Assembly: GCF_014201805.1 (NCBI RefSeq)
Contig: NZ_JACHFK010000002.1
Location: 1-64,000, forward strand
DNA from: Deinococcus metalli
GTDB lineage: Bacteria; Deinococcota; Deinococci; Deinococcales; Deinococcaceae
Length of the DNA: 64,000 nucleotides
Direction: 5' to 3'
How positions within the stretch are numbered: the stretch's first letter is position 1; each line of letters begins with the position of its first letter. The notes under the pieces were generated by a model, which was given only the letters and a program-made list of their open reading frames with translations, made no database searches and was not told the DNA's origin. The position numbers were made by a program, and so were the translations under genes. This document shows positions 52,791 through 64,000 of the stretch, in pieces.

Positions 52791-53656
52791 GGTGTCCTTT
52801 GTGGGGCCGCGCTGGGCGCGGACTGGAGGTGGGGAAGGAGTTGCGCGGCGACCGCCAGCGCGATCACGGCCGGGTGCTTGCGCTGGGGGCCGGTCATGAG
52901 GTCTGGCAGCCCCACGGGCGTGGTCACGCGCGCCAGGGCGTCCGGCGGGTGGCCCAGGGACCGGAGCTGGCTCTGGAAGCGCGTCCACTTGGCCCGAGAG
53001 CCGATCAGGCCGAGGAAGCCCAGGTCGGTATGGCCCAGCTCCGGGCGGCGCAGCGCCGCGTCGATCACGGCGGCGTCCTCGGCGTGGTCGTGCGTCATCA
53101 CGATCACGTGCGCCCCGGCGGGCAGGTCGTGCAGGACCAGTTCCGGGATGGGCGCGTGGTGAATATGAACTGTGGCGACGGCGTCTGCCAGCGGAGCCAG
53201 GCGCTCCGGCGAGAGCTGGGCTTCGCGCGAGTCCACGAGGTGCAGGTGCAGCGGCAGCCGCGCGAGCACCCGGGCGAGTTCCAGGCCCACGTGCCCCACC
53301 CCGAAGACCGCCACGTGCGCCCGCGCGGGCACCAGCGGCTCGAGCAGCAGCGTGACCTCGCCGCCGCAGCACTGCCGGCCGTGCTCGTTCACGGCGTGAT
53401 CCGTCAGGCGCAGCGTCAGGAGGTCCGGCGTGGTGGCGCCGCAGCTCAGCAGGACGCGGGCGCGCTCCACGGCCGTCGCCTCCAGGTTGCCGCCGCCCAC
53501 GCTGTCCCAGGTCTCCGTGGCCGTCACCAGCATCTTCGCGCCGGCCTCGCGTGGGGTGTGGCCCCGCGCAGCCGCCACCGTGACCAGCACGCCCGGCTCG
53601 CCCCGCTCGTACAGGGCGTTCATCGCTGCGCGCCATGTCATGGCGTGGCCGAGCAT
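52787..53656 (-). CDS. xdhC: Xanthine dehydrogenase accessory protein XdhC
   Basis: A 289-aa XdhC protein. The N-terminal domain has TVAAARGHTPREAGAKMLV, GGGNLEA (molybdenum-cofactor binding region) and QCCGGEVTLLLEP (essential Cys). The C-terminal Rossmann domain has FGVGHVGLELARVL, DSREAQLS, MTHDHAEDAAVI and GLIGSRAKWTRF. It sulfurates and inserts the Moco of xanthine dehydrogenase. The start at 53656 leaves a 6-bp gap after xdhB; an ATG five codons in is an alternative. Confidence 0.93.
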   Translation of the reverse strand: MLGHAMTWRAAMNALYERGEPGVLVTVAAARGHTPREAGAKMLVTATETWDSVGGGNLEATAVERARVLLSCGATTPDLLTLRLTDHAVNEHGRQCCGGEVTLLLEPLVPARAHVAVFGVGHVGLELARVLARLPLHLHLVDSREAQLSPERLAPLADAVATVHIHHAPIPELVLHDLPAGAHVIVMTHDHAEDAAVIDAALRRPELGHTDLGFLGLIGSRAKWTRFQSQLRSLGHPPDALARVTTPVGLPDLMTGPQRKHPAVIALAVAAQLLPHLQSAPSAAPQRTP

Positions 53657-53662
53657 CGGTGC

Positions 53663-57414
<3,752 letters not shown>

Positions 57415-57813
57415 GTTCTCCACCTTCCCTCCGTGTCCACTTGGGACGGAACACCCGGCGTCCACGCCCGTCAGCCTGGCGTGCCAGGGACGGACGCATG
57501 GTTCACGCCGGACGCGGTGTCGGGGGCGGGCCGCTGGTTATCCATGCAGAACAGCGGCCTGATTGGAACTGCCCCCAGCATAGCCCGCGCCGCGCGGAAA
57601 CGACAGGTCGCCGTCTGGGCAGGGTGTCACGGGCGGGTGACCGGGTGAAAGGTGCTCACCACTTTCACTGGTCTTACGGTCAGCAGTCGGCAAGTTCATG
57701 AAGCTGCAACGTGAAAAACACCGTGTTGCAGGGCATACCCGTGAGATTCCAGTTGTAATCCTTTGCATACGTTCGGGTCAGGCGTCCGCCCCGCTTCCTC
57801 CCACGGTGAACTC
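57415..57813. promoter_or_regulatory. Divergent region between xdhA and acetylation module
   Basis: About 400 bp without a gene. There are two inverted repeats. One is imperfect, GTGAAAGGTG-CT-CACC-AC-TTTCAC (57645-57668). The other is CTGCAAC-N14-GTTGCAG (57704-57731), whose interior GTG/CAC can extend the stem. A TGTAAT box near 57747-57752 could be a -10 for the plus-strand operon, but no matching -35 at normal spacing was found. Confidence 0.4.
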
Positions 57814-59217
57814 ATGGTCTTCAGCTCCTACATCTTCCTATTCGCATTCCTGCCCGCCTTCCTGCTGGCCTACGGCCTGACACCCGCCCGCTGGCGGTCG
57901 TGGACAATCCTGGCCGGCAGCCTGCTGTTCTATGGCTGGACCCAGCCGGCGTTCCTACTGCTGCTCGTAACCGTCATCGTGGTCACGTACGTCCTCGGCG
58001 GCCGGGTGCTCGCCACGCAGGGCCGGGCGCGCTGGGCGTGGCTGACTGCCGGCGTGGTCGTCAACCTCGGCCTGCTCGGGTACTTCAAGTACGCGAACAT
58101 GACCGTCTCCAGCATGAACGGCGTGCGCGACCTGTTCGGCCTCGACCCCCTGACGTGGACGCACGTGGTTCTGCCGATGGGCCTGTCGTTCTACATCTTC
58201 CACGCCATCAGCTACCTCGTGGACCTGCACCGCGGGACGGCCAGGGCGCCGAAGAACATCGTGGATTTCGGGGCCTTCGTGAGCCTGTTTCCGCACCTCG
58301 TGGCCGGCCCGATCCTGAAGTTCCACCTGCTGGCGGACCAGTTCCGGGAACGCACCCATACCCCGGAGCAGTTCGCGCTGGGCGCGCAGCGTTTCATGAT
58401 GGGCCTGAGCAAGAAGGTGCTGCTCGCCGACCCGCTCGCGCCGCTGGTCAACGCCGCGTACTCCGCTCCCCACCCCGGCGCGGCGGACGCGTGGCTGGGC
58501 AGCGTCGCGTACACCGTGCAGCTGTTTTTCGACTTCAGCGGCTACAGCGACATGGCCATCGGCCTGGCCCTGATGCTCGGCTTCAAGTTCCCCGAGAACT
58601 TCCTCGATCCGTACACGGCCACGTCCATCACGGCGTTCTGGCAACGCTGGCACGTCAGCCTGGGCACCTTCCTGCGCGAGTACGTGTACATCCCGCTGGG
58701 CGGCAACCGCCACGGCCTGACCCGCACGAACCTGAACCTGTTCCTGACCATGGCGGTCGGCGGGCTGTGGCACGGCGCGAACTGGACGTTTGTGCTGTGG
58801 GGCATGTGGAACGGCGGCTTCCTGGTGCTGGAGCGCGTGCTCAAGAAGAAATTTGGCCGGCCCCCGCCGCCCGTGTGGTACGCGGTGCCCAAGGTCATGC
58901 TGATCATCATCCTGGGCCGCGTGCTGTTCCGCAGCGACAGCGTCGCGCACGCCGGCGAGGTCTACCGCGCCCTGGCAGGCTTCAACGGCCTGAACTTCAC
59001 GCCGGACGTCGCGTTCACCGTCACGCCGGAGCGGCTGGCCGTACTGGCGGCCGGGATCGCCGTCGTGTACGTCTCGCCGCTGTGGCGGTCGCGCAGCGCG
59101 CAGCTGCGGCCTGCCCTGGTCCGTACGGCGCAGTACGCGCTGACGCCGGTGTTCCTGCTGGCCGTCGCCACGCTGGCCGCGCAGCACTACGCGCCGTTCC
59201 TGTACTTCCAGTTCTGA
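57814..59217 (+). CDS. MBOAT O-acyltransferase (AlgI-like)
   Basis: A 467-aa inner-membrane acyltransferase with about 11 hydrophobic segments. It starts MVFSSYIFLFAFLPAFLLAY, the usual AlgI/PatA N-terminus. Motifs are MGLSFYIFHAISYLVDL, GPILKF, FDFSGYSDMAIGLALMLGF, FWQRWHVSLGTFLREYVYIP and GGLWHGANWTFVLWG with the catalytic His320. AlgI-type proteins pass acetyl groups across the membrane to periplasmic SGNH partners for exopolysaccharide O-acetylation. The ATG at 57814 is chosen by homology. It starts a four-gene module with AlgJ-, AlgF- and AlgX-like proteins. Confidence 0.93.
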   Translation: MVFSSYIFLFAFLPAFLLAYGLTPARWRSWTILAGSLLFYGWTQPAFLLLLVTVIVVTYVLGGRVLATQGRARWAWLTAGVVVNLGLLGYFKYANMTVSSMNGVRDLFGLDPLTWTHVVLPMGLSFYIFHAISYLVDLHRGTARAPKNIVDFGAFVSLFPHLVAGPILKFHLLADQFRERTHTPEQFALGAQRFMMGLSKKVLLADPLAPLVNAAYSAPHPGAADAWLGSVAYTVQLFFDFSGYSDMAIGLALMLGFKFPENFLDPYTATSITAFWQRWHVSLGTFLREYVYIPLGGNRHGLTRTNLNLFLTMAVGGLWHGANWTFVLWGMWNGGFLVLERVLKKKFGRPPPPVWYAVPKVMLIIILGRVLFRSDSVAHAGEVYRALAGFNGLNFTPDVAFTVTPERLAVLAAGIAVVYVSPLWRSRSAQLRPALVRTAQYALTPVFLLAVATLAAQHYAPFLYFQF

Positions 59218-59234
59218 CCGCCGAGGACCGTGCC

Positions 59235-60401
59235 ATGACGACGAACCCCACCACCCTCACCCGCCCCCCGACCCGCAGCGCGCCCCGCCGGGTGCTAGAC
59301 GCCGCCCTCGCGCTGCCCCGGCCCCTGCTGGTCACCGGCGTGGCCTTCGCCGCCACGGTGGTTGGTGGGACCCTCGGCGCCCTCAGGGGCGCCCTGGTCA
59401 CCGATGTCCAGCACCCGGTGACCGTGACGGCGTCGGCCCTGCTGTCCGGCCGGACGTTCCATGCCGCCGAAGCGCGCCTGGACGCCACCCTGCCGGGCCG
59501 CTCGGCGCTGGTCGCCACCGCGAACACCGCGCGCTACCTCACCACGCGCGGCGCGAGCGACGAGGTGCGGCTGGGCCAGGGCGGCTGGATCTTCCTGGCG
59601 TCCGAACTCGCCCCGCACCCGGACGCCGCGCGGCATATGCAGCAGCGCGCCGACCTGACCGCGCAGCTTGCCCGTGTCCTCGCCGCGCGTGGCGTGACCC
59701 TGCTGGTGGCCGTCAGTCCCAACAAGAGCCGGGTCGAGGCCGCCCACCTGAGCGGCGGCGCGCTGCCCGCGTGGCTGCGGGCGGAACCGGGCTACCGCGA
59801 GTACCAGGCGCTGCTGCGCGCCCGGGGCGTGCTCACCGCCGACCTGCTCACGCCCATGCAGGCCGCCGTGGCCGGCGCTGACCAGTACTACCGCACCGAC
59901 ACCCACTGGAACCAGGCGGGCGCGCGGACGGCCGCGCGGGCGGTGGCGGCCCGGGTGCGCGCGCTGGCCGGCGACCTGCCGCCGGCGACCTTCCGCACCA
60001 CCGCGGCTCCGGCCACGCCCCGCACCGGCGACCTGCTGCGCCTGATGGGCCTGCACGTCGTTCCGGACGCGTTGCGTCCCCCCACCGACACCGAGGCGAC
60101 CGAGACGACGGTCAGTGACGGGGGTGGCGGCGGCCTGCTGGGCGACGCACCCCAGGTGGTGCTCGCCGGCAGTTCCTACGGCCTGCGCGGCAATTTCGAG
60201 GGCGCCGTGCAGACCGCGCTGGGCAGCGCCATCACGAACGTGAGCCGCGAGGGGGCCGACTTCAGCGGCAGCCTCCGCTCGTACCTGCGCGACCCCGCCT
60301 TCACCGACACTCCACCGCGCGTGCTCGTGTGGGAGATCCCCGAACGCTTCCTGCCGCTCCCCGTGGCCGCCGAGGACCATGCTCCTCTCGCTCCGTTCTG
60401 A
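59235..60401 (+). CDS. AlgJ-like membrane-anchored SGNH acetyltransferase
   Basis: A 388-aa protein. It has a cytoplasmic N-terminus, one membrane anchor (LLVTGVAFAATVVGGTLGAL, about residues 35-55) and a periplasmic SGNH-like domain. Catalytic residues are Asp222 and His224 in YYRTDTHWNQAGA and a Ser in VVLAGSSYGLRGNFEG (Ser313 or Ser314). The segment QGGWIFLASEL matches the AlgJ/AlgX 'G-W-x-F' region. It would accept acetyl groups from the MBOAT protein and transfer them to polymer. The ATG at 59235 lies 17 bp after the MBOAT stop. Confidence 0.88.
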   Translation: MTTNPTTLTRPPTRSAPRRVLDAALALPRPLLVTGVAFAATVVGGTLGALRGALVTDVQHPVTVTASALLSGRTFHAAEARLDATLPGRSALVATANTARYLTTRGASDEVRLGQGGWIFLASELAPHPDAARHMQQRADLTAQLARVLAARGVTLLVAVSPNKSRVEAAHLSGGALPAWLRAEPGYREYQALLRARGVLTADLLTPMQAAVAGADQYYRTDTHWNQAGARTAARAVAARVRALAGDLPPATFRTTAAPATPRTGDLLRLMGLHVVPDALRPPTDTEATETTVSDGGGGGLLGDAPQVVLAGSSYGLRGNFEGAVQTALGSAITNVSREGADFSGSLRSYLRDPAFTDTPPRVLVWEIPERFLPLPVAAEDHAPLAPF

Positions 60402-60440
60402 ACCCGTCCGTCGCCTTCCCGTCACCCCTGTGAGGTTCGT

Positions 60441-61046
60441 ATGCGCCACCATTCACTGATCCTGCCCGCCCTGCTCCTGCTGGGAATCGCCGCCGCTCAG
60501 GAGACCCTCTACGCCCCCGCTCCGCCCGCCGGGTCCGCGTTCGTGCGCGTGGCGAACGCCGACGCGGCCACCGCCGTGACCCTGGACGGCAAGGCCACCT
60601 TCCGGCCCGGCGCGCAGGCCGTAAGCGCCTATGTCGTCGTGCCGCAGGGCGCGCACACCTTCCGCGCCGGCAGCGCCACCCTGCGCGTGAACGTCGCGGG
60701 CGGCCAGTACCAGACACTGGTGCTCCAGGGTGGCAAGCTGCGCGCCCTGGACGCCGAACTGCCGGGCACCGTCACCCGTGCCCGCCTGACCCTCTACAAC
60801 TTCAGCGACGCGCCCGCCTCGCTGATGACGGCCGACGGCCGGACCCGGCTGCTCACGGACGTGCCAGCCGGCAGCGTGAAATCCCTCAGCGTGAACGCCG
60901 TCAGCGCCGCGCTGGGCGTCTTTGCCGCCGACAAACCCGTCCAGACCTTCCCCACCGAGGCGCTGCGCGCCGGCGCGAGCTACAGCGCCTTCGTGTTCGG
61001 CGCCCACGCCGACCGCACCGCCGTGTTCGTCACGCCCGGCAAGTGA
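60441..61046 (+). CDS. AlgF-like periplasmic acetylation protein
   Basis: A 201-aa exported protein. A signal peptide of about 20 residues ends at AAA-QE, and two similar beta-rich halves follow (SAFVRVANADAATAVTLDGK and ARLTLYNFSDAPASLMTADG), as in AlgF. No catalytic motif is present. AlgF is needed for alginate O-acetylation together with AlgI and AlgJ and may relay acetyl groups between them. The ATG at 60441 follows GTGAGG. Gene order MBOAT-AlgJ-AlgF-AlgX supports the call; sequence similarity alone is modest. Confidence 0.75.
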   Translation: MRHHSLILPALLLLGIAAAQETLYAPAPPAGSAFVRVANADAATAVTLDGKATFRPGAQAVSAYVVVPQGAHTFRAGSATLRVNVAGGQYQTLVLQGGKLRALDAELPGTVTRARLTLYNFSDAPASLMTADGRTRLLTDVPAGSVKSLSVNAVSAALGVFAADKPVQTFPTEALRAGASYSAFVFGAHADRTAVFVTPGK

Positions 61047-61111
61047 CCGGCGCCCGCCGCTCCTCCCCGCCCACCCCCGTCATCCCGACCCATCTGCGAG
61101 GACTGCCCACC

Positions 61112-62770
61112 ATGCCCCGGACCCTGCTGACCCTGACCGCCGCCCTGCTGCTCGCCCTGCCCGCCGCCCGCGCCGCCGCGCCCACTCCCGCCACTGACGT
61201 GCCCGCGAGTTGCGGCGACACCCTGGACAAGAAGGCCTGGATGTTCCAGGGCGAGCACGGGTACTTCTTCTACGGCGACGAACTGTCGGGCCGCTGGATG
61301 AACCGCCCGTGGGCCGACGCCCGCGCCGCCTTCGTGCCCGGCGCCGTGAAACTCGCCGCCGCGCTGAAAGCCCAGGGCGTGACGCTGGTCCTGGCCCCCG
61401 TGCCGCCCCGCTCCTTCGTGGCCGCTGAACAGCTGCGGGCCAGCAGCCCCACCCAGAAGACCTTCGACGCGAAGGCCGCGCAGGCCTTCTACACCGGCCT
61501 GGTCGCGGACCTGCGGGCGGCCGGCGTGCCCACCGCCGACCTGCTGACCCCGGCCCTGAAGCAGGGTGACGCCGGGCTCTTCCGGCAGGACATCCACTGG
61601 ACGCCCGAAGGCGCCCAGACGGCCGCGCAGGTCGTGGCCGAGACCGTCAAGACGCTGCACATGCCGCTGGACGCCGCACCGTTCGTGAGCCTGAAGGCCG
61701 GCACGGTGACCCGGCAGGTGCAGGACCAGCCGGTGCTGGGGCAGATCGCGGCGCTGTGCTCGCTGACCGTCGCGCCGGAGACGTACGGCGACTACCAGAC
61801 CCGGCCGGCCGGCCCCCTGGTCGCCGCTCCCGGCAACTTCGGCGCGAGCGAGGGCACGGTGCGCTGGGCCTTCGGTCCGGCCGCAAGCGTGTCGTACGCC
61901 GTGCCAGCGGCCGCGTCCGTCACCGTGACCGCCACCTTCGAGACGCCGCTGGACGGTCAGTCGGTCGAGGTGACGGCGGGCGGCAAGGTCATCGACACGA
62001 TCGCAGGCCTCAAGAAGGGCGACAACGTGACGCGCACGTGGACGGTGGACGCCCGCGCCGGGGTGAACAGCGTGGAGTTCCGCTTCGCGGACTACAACGG
62101 CGGCAAGACGACCTTCGCGCCGGGCGACGGGCGCCCCATGGCCGTGATCTTCAAGAAACTGACCGTGTCGGCGGGCGGCGCGGTGTCGGACCTCGTGAAG
62201 GGCGACAGCGCGGGCAGTGGTCTGCTGGGCGGAGCGGCCGACGTCGTACTCGTCGGCGCGAGTTCGTCGCTGCCGTCCTTGAACTTCGGCGGCTTCATCC
62301 AGGAAGCGCTGGGCGCCCGCGTGGACAACGTGTCCTACGGCGGGGCCGGTGTGTTCTCCAGCCTCAAGGATTACCTGCTCGACGACGCCTACGCGCAGAG
62401 CCGGCCGAAGGTGCTGATCTGGCAGGTGCCGCTGCTGGGCGGCGCTGACACCGCTGAGTCCGACCTGCGCTTCGTGGAGGCCGCCGCCCTGAACGCCAAG
62501 GGCGGGACGGCCGCCCGCGGCTCCGGCAAGGTGGGCGTGGACACGGCGACCATGACGCCCCGCGCGGTCCGGGTGCATACCGCCGACGCCACCGTGACGG
62601 CCGTGACCGTCACCGTCACCACCGACGCGGGCACCAGAACGTTCACGGTGGCCAACTCCGACCGCATGACGCACCGCCAGGACTTCCTGCTGAGCCTGGG
62701 CGGCCTGGGCAAGGTCCAGCGGGTGGACGTCAGCGCCGCCGGCGCGCTGGAACTCAATGTGATGCCCTGA
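61112..62770 (+). CDS. AlgX-like periplasmic polysaccharide O-acetyltransferase
   Basis: A 552-aa exported protein. The signal peptide (about 1-24) ends at ARA-AA. An SGNH-type domain follows, with KKAWMFQGEHGYFFYGDELSG, Asp160 and His162 in FRQDIHWTPEGAQ and a Ser block in VVLVGASSSLPSLNFGGF (Ser384-Ser386). Inserted or appended beta-rich segments (about 250-360 and 470-552) look like carbohydrate-binding modules, as in AlgX, which has a CBM. It likely carries out the final transfer of acetyl to the polymer. The ATG at 61112 is preferred over a GTG 23 codons upstream because the signal peptide begins there. It is the last gene of the module. Confidence 0.85.
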   Translation: MPRTLLTLTAALLLALPAARAAAPTPATDVPASCGDTLDKKAWMFQGEHGYFFYGDELSGRWMNRPWADARAAFVPGAVKLAAALKAQGVTLVLAPVPPRSFVAAEQLRASSPTQKTFDAKAAQAFYTGLVADLRAAGVPTADLLTPALKQGDAGLFRQDIHWTPEGAQTAAQVVAETVKTLHMPLDAAPFVSLKAGTVTRQVQDQPVLGQIAALCSLTVAPETYGDYQTRPAGPLVAAPGNFGASEGTVRWAFGPAASVSYAVPAAASVTVTATFETPLDGQSVEVTAGGKVIDTIAGLKKGDNVTRTWTVDARAGVNSVEFRFADYNGGKTTFAPGDGRPMAVIFKKLTVSAGGAVSDLVKGDSAGSGLLGGAADVVLVGASSSLPSLNFGGFIQEALGARVDNVSYGGAGVFSSLKDYLLDDAYAQSRPKVLIWQVPLLGGADTAESDLRFVEAAALNAKGGTAARGSGKVGVDTATMTPRAVRVHTADATVTAVTVTVTTDAGTRTFTVANSDRMTHRQDFLLSLGGLGKVQRVDVSAAGALELNVMP

Positions 62771-62927
62771 GCTCCCCGTGCGGCGTGGCGGCAACGGGGG
62801 CATGGGTGGCCCGGTCCCGCCACGCCGGCCGTTCCACCGCTCCAGGGCGTGACGTTCGTACAGCCGGAACAGGAGCGCCGTACGGCAGAATGGGTGCCGA
62901 ACAGGGTGACGGATCGGGGAGGCGCAC

Positions 62928-64000
62928 GTGGACGCGGACATCATCGTGGTGGGGGCCGGACTGGCCGGGCTGGTCGCCGCGGCCGAGGCGGCCGACGCCG
63001 GCAGGCGTGTCCTGCTGCTCGACCAGGAGGGCGAACAGAACCTCGGCGGGCAGGCCTTCTGGTCGTTCGGGGGGCTGTTCTTCATCGACTCGCCCGAGCA
63101 GCGGCGCCTGGGTATCCGCGACAGCCGGGAACTGGCCGGCCGCGACTGGGACGCGACCGCCGGCTTCGACCGGGCGGACGACCACTGGCCGCGGCAGTGG
63201 GCGCAGGCCTACCTGGATTTCGCCGCGGGCGAGAAACGCGCGTGGCTGCACGCGCAGGGCGTGCGCTGGTTTCCCATGGTCGGCTGGGCCGAGCGGGGCG
63301 GGCAGGGCGCGGCGGGACCGGGCAACTCCGTGCCGCGCTTTCACGTCACGTGGGGGACCGGCCCCGGTGTGGTCGAACCCTTCGCGGCCCGTGTCCACGC
63401 ACACGTCGAGGCCGGGCGGATCACGCTGCACGTCCGGCACCGGGCGCTGGGGCTGACCTTTACGGGCGGCGCGGTCACGGGTGTGCACGGTGAGGTGCTG
63501 GAACCCTCGCGGCTCGAGCGGGGTGAAAGCAGCTCGCGCGCGGCCGTCGGGGCCTTCGAGTTCCGCGCGGACGCGGTGATCGTCACCTCCGGCGGTATCG
63601 GCGGGAACCACCGGCTGGTGCGGCAGTACTGGCCCACCGAGCGCCTGGGCCCCGCGCCGGACACCATGGTCTCCGGCGTGCCGCGGCACGTGGACGGTGA
63701 GCTGCAACAGGCCGTGCACGCCCAGGGTGCGCGGCTGATCAACGCCGACCGCATGTGGCACTACACCGAGGGCGTGCGCAACTGGCACCCGGTCTGGCCG
63801 GGCCACGGGATCCGCATCCTGCCCGGCCCGAGCAGCGTGTGGCTGGACCCCGGCGGACGGCGCCTCCCGGCCCCGCACTATCCGGGCTTCGACACGCTGG
63901 GCACGCTCACGCACATCGGCACGCACGGCTACCCGCACACGTGGTTCGTGCTGAACCGCGCGGTGATCCGCAAGGAGTTCACGCTGTCGGGCAGCGAGCA
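62928..64000 (+). CDS. FAD-binding dehydrogenase (succinate dehydrogenase/KsdD-like flavoprotein), partial
   Basis: An open frame from GTG at 62928 (GGGGAGG upstream) to the window edge, 357 codons, without a stop. It starts MDADIIVVGAGLAGLVAAAEAA with the FAD dinucleotide motif, then EGEQNLGGQAFWSFGGLF (the 'GG-x-S' loop of FAD-dependent fumarate reductase/ketosteroid dehydrogenase proteins). Later come VVEPFAARVHAHV, VIVTSGGIGGNHRLV and GTLTHIGTHGYPHTWFVLNRAV. It probably dehydrogenates an alicyclic or steroid-like substrate; such proteins are often annotated only as 'FAD-binding dehydrogenase'. It is separated from the acetylation module by 157 bp and is not clearly linked to it. Confidence 0.85.
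   Translation, partial: MDADIIVVGAGLAGLVAAAEAADAGRRVLLLDQEGEQNLGGQAFWSFGGLFFIDSPEQRRLGIRDSRELAGRDWDATAGFDRADDHWPRQWAQAYLDFAAGEKRAWLHAQGVRWFPMVGWAERGGQGAAGPGNSVPRFHVTWGTGPGVVEPFAARVHAHVEAGRITLHVRHRALGLTFTGGAVTGVHGEVLEPSRLERGESSSRAAVGAFEFRADAVIVTSGGIGGNHRLVRQYWPTERLGPAPDTMVSGVPRHVDGELQQAVHAQGARLINADRMWHYTEGVRNWHPVWPGHGIRILPGPSSVWLDPGGRRLPAPHYPGFDTLGTLTHIGTHGYPHTWFVLNRAVIRKEFTLSGSE

Overview
The window is very GC-rich, densely coded bacterial chromosome, with most neighbouring genes joined by 4-bp ATGA/GTGA stop-start overlaps. Protein resemblance and gene content (PelF-type glycosyltransferase, GH114 polygalactosaminidases, GH84, XdhABC, an ebo cluster) point to the genus Deinococcus. That placement rests on recognition, not on a search. 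I saw no rRNA, tRNA, CRISPR array or intact insertion sequence.

Layout: 1-728 holds a cut membrane-protein gene and a YtxH-like protein. 729-1407 has no convincing gene. 1408-6296 carries two divergent aldo/keto reductases, an unknown protein, a GH84 hexosaminidase and an alpha/beta hydrolase. 6772-16215 is a compact exopolysaccharide operon: PelF-like glycosyltransferase, 11-12 TM membrane protein, LegB-like dehydratase, sugar nucleotidyltransferase, second sugar epimerase/reductase, an Agd3/CE18-like deacetylase lipoprotein and two GH114 enzymes. 16242-21452 holds an alcohol dehydrogenase, isoaspartyl peptidase, two SDRs and an M32 carboxypeptidase. 21601-32654 (minus) is an 11-gene peptide-type ABC transporter operon with a GntR regulator, creatininase-family amidase, ketopantoate-reductase-like protein, SDR, M20 peptidase and RraA-like protein. 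33013-38854 (plus) is an ebo metabolite-traffic cluster. 38934-49282 (minus) encodes a DeoR regulator, a CBM9-GH114 enzyme, a sugar ABC transporter and a complete-looking hexosamine-to-triose route: BadF-type kinase, SIS isomerase/deaminase, PfkB-type kinase, class II aldolase; a Gfo/Idh oxidoreductase follows. 49790-51407 has a cupredoxin and a flavin monooxygenase. 51474-57414 (minus) is purine catabolism (xdhA, xdhB, xdhC, guaD). 57814-62770 is an alginate-style O-acetylation module (MBOAT, AlgJ-like, AlgF-like, AlgX-like). A flavoprotein dehydrogenase runs off the right edge.

The most interesting reading is that one chromosomal neighbourhood encodes three sides of a galactosamine-rich exopolymer. 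The first is synthesis, partial deacetylation and trimming (6.8-16.2 kb). The second is secreted GH114 cleavage, ABC uptake and Aga/tagatose-type catabolism under a DeoR regulator (40.3-49.3 kb). The third is possible O-acetylation (57.8-62.8 kb). The catabolic operon lacks an obvious hexosamine-6-phosphate deacetylase, which fits a polymer already de-N-acetylated by the CE18-like enzyme. The link is inferred from families and context; the polymer itself is not shown by sequence.
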